Assembly: GCA_049589355.1 (NCBI GenBank)
Contig: JBAWAP010000411.1
Span: 1 to 11,725 of the forward strand
Origin: JBAWAP01 sp049589355
Lineage (GTDB): Bacteria > Chloroflexota > Anaerolineae > VGOG01
Length of the DNA: 11,725 nt
Direction of reading: 5' to 3'
Shown one piece after another: positions 1 to 5,747 of this stretch. Made by a program: the position numbers and the translations under genes. The first letter of the stretch is position 1; every line of letters starts with the position of its first letter. A model generated the notes under the pieces. That model made no database searches. It had not been told where the DNA came from and was given only the letters and a program-made list of their open reading frames with translations.

Positions 1-79
1 GGATGACATGAATCGCCAACCCCAGCAAGAGGAGCGGGAGCAGATAACGCCACACGCGAACGACCAACCCTTGCTCCAC
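1..79 (-). CDS. N-terminus of a membrane-anchored protein, cut by the window edge
   Basis: Only the first 26 codons are visible. I chose the GTG at 79 because a GGAG Shine-Dalgarno motif lies 8 nt upstream, in the last codons of the preceding reading frame. The peptide begins with a short basic stretch (VVRVWR) followed by a strongly hydrophobic run (YLLPLLLLGLAIHVI), which reads as a signal peptide or signal anchor, so the product is probably exported or membrane-bound. A later TTG or GTG start is also possible. The gene follows the stop codon of the PDZ remnant by only 5 nt, so the two were probably co-transcribed. The family cannot be named from so little sequence. Confidence 0.5.
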   Translation of the reverse strand, partial: MEQGLVVRVWRYLLPLLLLGLAIHVI

Positions 80-84
80 CAGAA

Positions 85-243
85 CTACTCCGACCGCTCG
101 GCCAGTGTCGCCTTCACCGTCATCTCCCGACCATCACGAATGATAGTCATCTCCACCGTATCCCCCACCTGCGTCTCCGCCTCATCGTGGTTACTTGCGG
201 GCACTGAACTTAAATCTCTGAGGTTCAGTACAGCCTGCGGTCT
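85..243 (-). pseudogene. C-terminal remnant of an HtrA/DegP-type serine protease (end of PDZ domain)
   Basis: The open frame runs from just after a TGA at 246-244 to a TAG at 87-85. It encodes about 52 residues and has no credible start codon. Its last 30 or so residues (VGDTVEMTIIRDGREMTV, then KATLAERSE) closely match the final strands of the PDZ domain of S1C-family HtrA proteases, where GDTV.L.V.RDG....V.VTL.ER is the usual ending. The protease domain and the first half of the PDZ domain are missing, and upstream of the TGA I see no related sequence in any frame. I read it as a 5'-truncated relic. The alternative is a small PDZ-like protein using a non-standard start, which seems less likely. 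Known of the family: these are envelope quality-control proteases. Confidence 0.6.
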
Positions 244-372
244 TCATATGTTCAGGAAATGAGTTAAAATGAAGATGAATAGAAACCCAACAAGGGAAGA
301 ATCTCTATGATCTGCAGTGATTTTGGAGATTCTTCGCGCCTGACGGCGCTACTCAGAAACTTGGGGGGCGAC

Positions 373-407
373 CAGACTTCCGAAGTCTCGGAGACTTCGG
401 AAGTCTG
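373..407. repeat. Perfect nested palindrome (16-bp arms, 3-nt loop)
   Basis: CAGACTTCCGAAGTCT at 373-388 is the exact reverse complement of AGACTTCGGAAGTCTG at 392-407, with CGG between. Each arm is itself a palindrome: AGACTTC and GAAGTCT around a single base. The heptamer therefore occurs four times in alternating orientation, and the DNA can fold as one long hairpin or two small ones. There is no T-run on either side, so it is not a classical terminator. It could be a dispersed repeat unit or a protein-binding site. Confidence 0.85.
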
Positions 408-431
408 CCCGCCAGTTTCTGCCCCCTACGG

Positions 432-448
432 ATGGCGCGATGCGCCAT
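432..448. repeat. Small perfect hairpin
   Basis: ATGGCGC (432-438) and GCGCCAT (442-448) are separated by GAT. It lies 25 bp from the nested palindrome in the same gene-free region. No function can be assigned. Confidence 0.6.
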
Positions 449-566
449 GGAAAACTCAGAATGACATCTCAGCAGGCGACCATGATTAAGTGCGGTCCTA
501 CCTCTGCTGTAGTTCAGCCCCGTTTTGGCTGTTCGGGATCGCATGTGGAGTTTCCAGATCATGTTC

Positions 567-3130
567 TCAAAACTGCTGCCACTGGTAGAAAACTTTCTTC
601 GCCAGTTCCGACATGGCGATATACAACACCGTAATGCCCCCCAAGATCAAGAGAATTGCTGGGGGCAGCGGAGTGAAACCCAAGAGCCCATTCAACGGCG
701 AGTAAGGTAAAATGACTGTCACCCCGGCGACGACCAGAGTGGCAACCAGCAGGTAGCGGCTTGGCCTGCTCTTGAAGAAAGGCTGCCGGGTGCGAATGAC
801 CAGCAATATCAACAACTCGGTCAAGACGGACTCCAGGAACCAACCCGTTCTAAATTGATCTGTTGTGGCGTGGAGGATGAGCAAGAGCGTGCCGAAGGTG
901 AGATAATCGAACACCGAACTCACTGCGCCGAAAGTGACCATGAAGTTGCGGATGAACCTGATATTCCAGCGTCGAGGTTTCTCGACGAGTTCACGATCCA
1001 CGCTGTCGCCCGCGATGGTTATCGCCGGGAAGTCCGTCAGGAAATTGGTTAGCAGAATCTGCATGGGCAGCATAGGCAAGATGGGCAAGAAAAGGGAAGC
1101 TCCGGCCATGCTGAACATGTTGCCGAAGTTGGCGCTGGTGGTGATGAACACGTACTTGAGGGTGTTGGCAAAGGTGGTGCGCCCCAGCACGATGCCCTGG
1201 TGCAGCATGGCCAGGTCCTGCTCTAACAAGACAAAGTCGGCGGCTTCTTTGGCCACGTCCACCGCCTTATCCACCGAGATGCCCACGTCGGCGATGTGGA
1301 GGGCAGGCGCGTCGTTGATGCCGTCGCCCATGTAGCCAACCACGTGCCCCGTCTTCTTCAGGGACAGGATGATGCGCTCTTTCTGGTTGGGGTCCACCTT
1401 AACGAAGAGATTGGTGCGCTCAGCAGCTTGCCAGAGGGCTTCGTCGTGTAGCTCGTCCAGTTCGGCGCCGGTCAGCACCCCGGTCACCTCCAGTCCGACG
1501 GCCTCTGCGGTGTGCAGGGCCACCAGCCGGTTGTCACCGGTGATGATCTTGAGCTGCACGCCCAGTTCGGCCAGGTCGGCGATGGTTTCACGCACACCGG
1601 GCTTGGGTGGGTCGAAGAAGAGCAGAAACCCAGCGAAGGTCAGATTGTGCTCATCGGCGCGGGTGTAAGCTGGCTGCGGTGGCAATGGCTTCGTGGCCAC
1701 CCCCAGCACGCGAAAGCCCTGCCCGCTCCAATCCGCATAGCGCTGCTGGGTCTGGGCCAGGCATGCGCCATCCAGCGGAACCATGGCCTCACCGTCGTGT
1801 ACCTGTGTGCACACCGCCAGCACGCTATCCAACGCCCCCTTGGTGATCAGTAGGGACTGGCCTTGCGCCAACCCTTGGGCATCCGCAAGGGATGCCCCTA
1901 CCTGTACGACCACGCTCAGCCGCTTGCGCACGAAATCGTAGGGCACCTCGTCCACCTTGCTGAAGCCAGCGATTTCAGGTTGGGCCTGGGCGAGGATAGC
2001 CTCGTCCAGCGGGTTGGCCAGGCCGGTCTGGAAGTGGGCATTCAGGTAAGCATAGCGAAAGACCTCGTCCGACGGTTGCCCGTGCACATCCAATGCCCCG
2101 TCCAGTCGCACCACCCCCTCGGTCAGCGTGCCCGTCTTGTCGGTGCACAGCACGTCCATGCTGCCGAAGTTTTCGATGGATTCCAGGCGCCGCACGATCA
2201 CGCCAGCGGCAGCCATGGTCTGCGAGCCCTTGGACAGGTTGATGCTGATGATGGCCGGCAGCAGTTGCGGTGTCAGCCCCACCGCCAGGGCGACCGAGAA
2301 GAGCAGCGAGTCTATGACTGGCTTGTTGAAGAAGACGTTGACCGCAAAGACGATCAGCACCAGCAGCATCATCACCTGAGTGAGCAGATAGCCGAAGTGA
2401 CGGATGCCACGCTCGAACTCGGTCTCCGGTGGGCGCAGGGTCAGGCGCTCGGCAATCTGGCCAAAGGCGGTGGCCTTACCAGTCTGCACGATCAGAACCC
2501 GGGCGCTGCCGCTGCGCACATTAGTACCCATGAAGACGCAGTTGGTGCGCTCTACCAAGCCCACCTGCGTCGCCATCGGGCCGGGGGTTTTTCGACCGGG
2601 AAGGTCTCGCCCGTCAGCATCGCCTGGTTGACAAAGAAGTCCCTGGCTTCCAGCACGACGCCGTCCGCCGGCACCAGGCTGCCGGCTGAGAGCAACACCA
2701 CGTCGCCGGGTACGACCTCCTCAGCGGGGATGGACTGTGTTTGGCCATCGCGCAGCACGGTGGTCTTAATTGTCACTCGGGCACGGAGCTTCTCGGCGGC
2801 GGTGTTGGCACTGTACTCTTGCACGAAGCTCAGTACAGCGCTGCCCAGCACTATGGCCAAGATGATCAGGGCATCCACCCAATCCTTCAGCACCGCCGAC
2901 ACGCCGGTGGCAAAGAGCAGGATGAGGATGATCGGGCCCTTGAACTGGTTAAAGAAGAGCCCCAAGGCCGTCGCCTTCTCCCTGGCTTTCAACACGTTAG
3001 GGCCGAACTGTTCCAGTCGCTGCCTGGCATCGTCCGTGCGAAGGCCATCGAGTGTGCTGTGCAGTGCTGCCAGCAGGCTTTCCAGGGATTGGCTCCAGTA
3101 CTGGTCCGGCTTGGTGATATTCTCAGTCAT
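567..3130 (-). pseudogene. mgtA: Mg2+-transporting P-type ATPase (MgtA/MgtB family), interrupted by one frameshift
   Basis: P3B-type ATPases import Mg2+ across the inner membrane. The reading starts at ATG 3130 (MTENITK) and continues to about 2588, where the frame is lost. The rest is open in another frame from 2576 to 567. Joining the two gives about 854 residues, normal for the family. Visible in order: cation-ATPase N-terminal domain (SLESLLAALHSTLDGL), actuator LTGETFPVEK (ending at residue 181), M4 motif VGLTPQLLP, phosphorylation site DKTGTLT (Asp about 331), nucleotide-binding KGA (about 431), TGDN (about 531), GDGIND (about 602), and a C-terminal membrane domain with the SSVFDYLTF and GWFLESVLTELLI signatures of MgtA. 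The canonical VEK-x-PG is restored by one extra A in the A5C5 run, so this is a 1-nt loss, a sequencing error or a programmed -1 shift. All catalytic motifs are intact. The start overlaps the end of the upstream glycohydrolase fragment, implying coupled translation. Confidence 0.9.
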
Positions 3131-3404
3131 GGGTTCCGCCGAAGATTCCCGATAGCTTTTGCTTTTCATGCATCTCCACCAGCTTGAGCGCAAGGCCCTC
3201 AATGTACTTGCGATTCTTGATCTTTTCCTGCCAGGCCTGCGGGATGGCTTCAAGGCCTAGATAGGCCCCGGAGACGGCGCAGGCCATGGTGCCAAGGGTG
3301 TCCCGATCGCCGCCGTTCAGGAGGGCACAGAAAAGGCACGCCTCGAAGGACTGGGGGTGGCGCAGGGCTGTGAATGAACTCGGTCGGAGACCCTCGCCCA
3401 ACAA
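3123..3404 (-). pseudogene. C-terminal fragment of an ADP-ribosylglycohydrolase (DraG/ARH family)
   Basis: About 93 residues from a possible TTG at 3404 (AGAGG 6 nt upstream) to a TGA at 3125-3123. The peptide contains LNGGDRDTLGTMA, then SGAYLGLEAIPQAW. This matches the metal-binding GGDxDT loop and the following G-A-x-x-G...IP..W segment near the C-terminus of ADP-ribosylglycohydrolases, which remove ADP-ribose from proteins. The family is normally about 250-350 residues with further metal ligands in the N-terminal half. That half is absent: a promoter and a hairpin cluster lie directly upstream. The remaining part alone is unlikely to be an active enzyme. Its stop codon lies inside the start of mgtA (ATGACTGA, 8-nt overlap), so a complete ancestor probably sat in an operon with mgtA. 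It may survive because its translation helps that of mgtA. Confidence 0.72.
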
Positions 3405-3426
3405 CAGTGTCCTCTATGCTGTGAGT

Positions 3427-3455
3427 ATTATAACATCTTTCAAGAGATTTGCCAA
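3427..3455 (-). promoter_or_regulatory. Sigma70-type promoter for the glycohydrolase fragment and mgtA
   Basis: On the minus strand TTGGCA (3455-3450) and a consensus TATAAT (3432-3427) are separated by exactly 17 bp. Transcription would start near 3420, leaving a very short leader before the TTG at 3404. It lies just beyond the hairpin cluster that ends the preceding operon. This is a sequence match only, but it is near ideal. Confidence 0.75.
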
Positions 3456-3465
3456 CGATCAAGAA

Positions 3466-3572
3466 GCCTGGCGATGAATCGCCAGGCTAAAAAGCCGAAG
3501 CCCGCTGAAGCGGGCTATTCCAGGGCGATTTATCGCCCTTTGCCCTCTCAGCCCGACGATTCATCGTCGGGC
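3466..3572. repeat. Cluster of five consecutive hairpins (REP-like)
   Basis: Five inverted repeats lie almost end to end: GCCTGGCGAT-ga-ATCGCCAGGC (3466-3487), GGCT-aaaa-AGCC (3485-3496, sharing bases with the first), AGCCCGCT-ga-AGCGGGCT (3499-3516), AGGGCGAT-tt-ATCGCCCT (3522-3539) and GCCCGACGAT-tc-ATCGTCGGGC (3551-3572). All stems are perfect and four have 2-nt loops. Three of the hairpins share a GCGAT or ACGAT core next to the loop. The last overlaps the stop codon of the HyfF-like gene. This resembles repetitive extragenic palindromic clusters. I cannot tell from this window whether copies exist elsewhere in the genome. Confidence 0.85.
3489..3516 (-). terminator. Likely Rho-independent terminator of the Hyf-like operon
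   Basis: Read on the minus strand, the 8-bp stem AGCCCGCT/AGCGGGCT is followed 5 nt later by TTTTT (3493-3489), inside the hairpin cluster and about 45 nt beyond the operon's last stop codon. The neighbouring hairpins may reinforce it. The offset of the T-run from the stem makes it imperfect. Confidence 0.5.
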
Positions 3573-4991
3573 GACCAGGAAACCGAAACTCTCAACCACC
3601 CGCTGGATGGGTGGCAGGAGCCACTGGGGGCGGAGGCCCAGCCCCAGGCAGAGGATGATCATCCCCATGATGATGAGGGAAGCAATGAAGGGGTCTCGTT
3701 TCACTTTGGATTCAGTAGATGGACCTAAGAGGGTGCTCAAGCCGCGCAGGTAGCCAAAGGCTACGCCCGCTCCTGAGAGCAGCATGGCGAAGGCCAAACC
3801 AGGTGCCGGGCCAAGAGAAAGGAGACGATAGATGGCCCAGCGACTGGGGAAGCCGACGGTAAGGGGCATCCCCGCCAGGGATAGACCGCCCAGTACCAGC
3901 CCAGCCGTGGAAAGGGGCAACCGCCTGGCCACTCCGGCCAAGTCGGCGAAAGAATCGCTTCCAGCATGGTGACGCATCACCGCCAGCCCCATGGCCGTTA
4001 ACATCAAGCCCACGGAGCGATGTGTAACCTGCAACAGGGCAGCAGTGAGAGCAGCGGGGGAAGCCACACCTAAAGCCACCAGGGTGCAACCCATATCGCT
4101 CAAGACCGCGTAACCCAGGAGGTGACCGAAATCCTGCTGGGCGAAAGCTAAGAGCCCGCCTACTACGGCCATCAACAGGCCACCCAGGCGCAGGAGACCA
4201 AATACCTGTGGGTCTTCGGACAGCCAGGGGTAGGATTGAAAGAGGTTCAGCATCAACAAGAGCACCACGGCGTTGGTCACGGTGAAAAGGAAGGCAGCCA
4301 CCACGGGCGGGGCATCTATGGCCACGGCCGAGACCCAACCGTGGAAGGGCACCACTGCCAGGAGAATGGCGAATCCTACGGCCAACAGGACAGCGGCATA
4401 ATGGAGGAGGGCCAGGTTGTCGGGGTTGACGGCCTGGAGATCAATCAGCCAAGGTGCTATCAGCAAAGGGGGAATAGCCAGGCTCACCATGACCAGGTAC
4501 CGGAGAGCTCCGCGCCCTGAGCCCTGTCTCTCGCCCTGGATGATGAGGACAGCGACGAGGCTCGCTATCCACAAGAAGAGAACCGCGAAGAGGAAAAGAC
4601 GGACCATGACCGCCGCGCCGAGCAGGCTTAAGATGACCAGGCCCAAGGGGAAAAACAGGCGGCCTTGGGATATACGCCAGGCAAAGAGAAAGGCAACGAC
4701 GGCTATCAGGTAGATGAAACCCAAGGTGGAGCAGCCGGCAGGCTCCAGGGCAAACTCTCGTCCCAGCACCATCATCGGCTCGCCCAGGGCCACCTTCCAG
4801 CCAAGCAACCAGGTTAGGCCAGGCACTGAGACCGACCGATCGAGGGGCAGGCGCAAGCAGAGGCTGGCCATGACGAACACCGTAGCCGAAGCGAGAGAGG
4901 CAGCAATTAGCGCCCAGCGTCGCAAGAGGTAGACCACAGCGGCCAAAGCCAAAGGCAAGACGATTAGGAACAGGGGGCCAGTTAACATCAC
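3561..4991 (-). CDS. HyfF/NuoN-like antiporter-type membrane subunit with altered proton-path residues
   Basis: A 476-residue, almost wholly hydrophobic protein with about 13-14 predicted membrane segments. It belongs to the proton-conducting subunit family shared by complex I (NuoL/M/N), Mrp antiporters and group 4 hydrogenases. The marks are VVPFHGW near residue 213, LLGYAVLSDMG near 291, VTHRSVGLML near 322 and SLAGMPLTVGFPSRW at 371-385. Several charges that carry protons in canonical members are missing. The W-E of TM5 is W141-I142, the TM7 lysine five residues before P-F-H is Leu210, and the GF..KW lysine is Arg384. It may therefore be a structural or non-pumping subunit. GTG 4991 overlaps the upstream stop (GTGA). 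ATG 4988 is an equally good start, with AGGAG 8 nt upstream. Order and size match hyfE-hyfF. Function is inferred. Confidence 0.75.
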   Translation of the reverse strand: MMLTGPLFLIVLPLALAAVVYLLRRWALIAASLASATVFVMASLCLRLPLDRSVSVPGLTWLLGWKVALGEPMMVLGREFALEPAGCSTLGFIYLIAVVAFLFAWRISQGRLFFPLGLVILSLLGAAVMVRLFLFAVLFLWIASLVAVLIIQGERQGSGRGALRYLVMVSLAIPPLLIAPWLIDLQAVNPDNLALLHYAAVLLAVGFAILLAVVPFHGWVSAVAIDAPPVVAAFLFTVTNAVVLLLMLNLFQSYPWLSEDPQVFGLLRLGGLLMAVVGGLLAFAQQDFGHLLGYAVLSDMGCTLVALGVASPAALTAALLQVTHRSVGLMLTAMGLAVMRHHAGSDSFADLAGVARRLPLSTAGLVLGGLSLAGMPLTVGFPSRWAIYRLLSLGPAPGLAFAMLLSGAGVAFGYLRGLSTLLGPSTESKVKRDPFIASLIIMGMIILCLGLGLRPQWLLPPIQRVVESFGFLVARR

Positions 4992-5671
4992 CCTCTCTCC
5001 TCTGCTGTCACTTCAGCTCTGGAAGCTGCGGTGATATAAGCAATGGCTAGAGCGATGAGAAAATTGGCTATCCCCAGGAAGCCGACCACACTCAGGCTGT
5101 GCTCCAGTGCGGAATAAAACAGCTCGAAGCCGGTGATAAGGGTGAGAAGCCCCATGCCGGCTTTCAGCGGCTCCTCGGTCAGCATCAGGACCAACAGGCC
5201 CAGCAAGGCCAGCCAGTAGCAGGCAAAGCCGATGTCCGACGGCACCTCGGGCAACGGGTAGCGTGTTGACAGACTGCGGACAGCTAACCCCACGAATAGA
5301 GCGGCCAAAAGGCGAAAGGCGAAATCCGCCAGCGGGGTCCCTCCCCCAATTGCGCGGACGGGCGAGCGGCTGTCCTCAGCAGCCTCCTGCTCCGATGTCG
5401 GCTCCTCCTCGCCCGTGCTGGCAAGGCGGGCGGTCAGGTATAGAACGACACATACCAGCGCGCCGATGAGCACCTTGGTTAAGGCCACCTGGGGTTGGAT
5501 GAGTCGAGTTAGCAAGAGGCCCACCAGGACGTACTGAGCCGACAGCGCTGCTAGCGACAAGCGCCAATCCCTGATGACGACGATGAGGCTGGCCGTGATG
5601 ACCAAACCGACGATAGCCGGCGTGGCTGTAAGAAACGAGAGTTTAACTAAGACATCTGGTAAAGTAGGCAC
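4988..5671 (-). CDS. HyfE-like (NuoK-related) membrane subunit
   Basis: 227 residues with about six to seven hydrophobic segments. The start is GTG 5671, with GGAGAA a few nt upstream. The first half (VITASLIVVIRDWRLSLAAL, then a TKVLIGALVCVVLYLTA segment) resembles the start of hydrogenase-4 component E, where R-L-S and I-T-K-V-L occupy similar places. The second half (LKAGMGLLTLITGFELFYSA, then a VVGFLGIANFLIALAIAY segment) has the NuoK/MrpC layout, with a glutamate inside a membrane helix (GFEL). Between them is an acidic, probably extramembrane loop (residues about 85-105, EEEPTSEQEAAED). In complex I the NuoK glutamates lie on the proton path. The length is close to E. coli HyfE. It sits between two antiporter-like genes and its stop overlaps the next start, so it is probably part of the same complex. 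The family assignment is by pattern only. Confidence 0.6.
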   Translation of the reverse strand: MPTLPDVLVKLSFLTATPAIVGLVITASLIVVIRDWRLSLAALSAQYVLVGLLLTRLIQPQVALTKVLIGALVCVVLYLTARLASTGEEEPTSEQEAAEDSRSPVRAIGGGTPLADFAFRLLAALFVGLAVRSLSTRYPLPEVPSDIGFACYWLALLGLLVLMLTEEPLKAGMGLLTLITGFELFYSALEHSLSVVGFLGIANFLIALAIAYITAASRAEVTAEERG

Positions 5672-5712
5672 AGCTTCTCCAGTAAAGAGCCCCGCAGTGG
5701 CTTCGTTCTTTC

Positions 5713-5736
5713 AGCACAAGGGTTCAGCCCCGTGCT
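5713..5736. repeat. Imperfect hairpin between the first two genes of the Hyf-like operon
   Basis: AGCAC (5713-5717) pairs with GTGCT (5732-5736), and GGG (5720-5722) with CCC (5728-5730), around TTCAG. It fills most of the 76-nt gap between the operon's first and second genes. It contains the 12-mer GTTCAGCCCCGT, also found at 512-523. It could be a dispersed repeat or an mRNA-stability or attenuation element. There is no T-run, so it is not a strong terminator. Confidence 0.55.
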
Positions 5737-5747
5737 GTGCTCTGAAC

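Larger units (their letters stand above)
247..566. other. Gene-poor stretch with palindromes
   Basis: This is the region between the protease remnant and the end of mgtA. I see no convincing gene: the short open frames on both strands have no recognisable protein features and no ribosome-binding site. It contains the nested palindrome at 373-407, a smaller hairpin at 432-448 (ATGGCGC-gat-GCGCCAT) and a copy of the 12-mer GTTCAGCCCCGT at 512-523 that recurs at 5722-5733. No clear Rho-independent terminator (stem plus T-run) follows mgtA on the minus strand. Confidence 0.5.

Noticed and set aside
373..407. Terminator for mgtA or the protease remnant
   Set aside because: The stem is excellent, but neither side has a T-run and it is about 160 nt beyond the mgtA stop codon.
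1863..3155. A 430-codon open frame on the plus strand opposite mgtA
   Set aside because: It lies antisense to well-conserved P-type ATPase motifs. Its peptide is rich in His, Gln and Ser with no recognisable domain, as expected for a shadow of high-GC coding sequence.
3250..3462. A 70-codon minus-strand frame overlapping the promoter and glycohydrolase fragment
   Set aside because: It starts within the predicted promoter and its peptide has no family resemblance. The neighbouring frame carries the GGDRDT motif.
3712..4338. A 208-codon minus-strand frame inside the HyfF-like gene
   Set aside because: It is an alternative frame of the same strand. The overlapping frame has clear membrane-segment structure and family motifs, whereas this one is Arg/Pro/Gly-rich and featureless.
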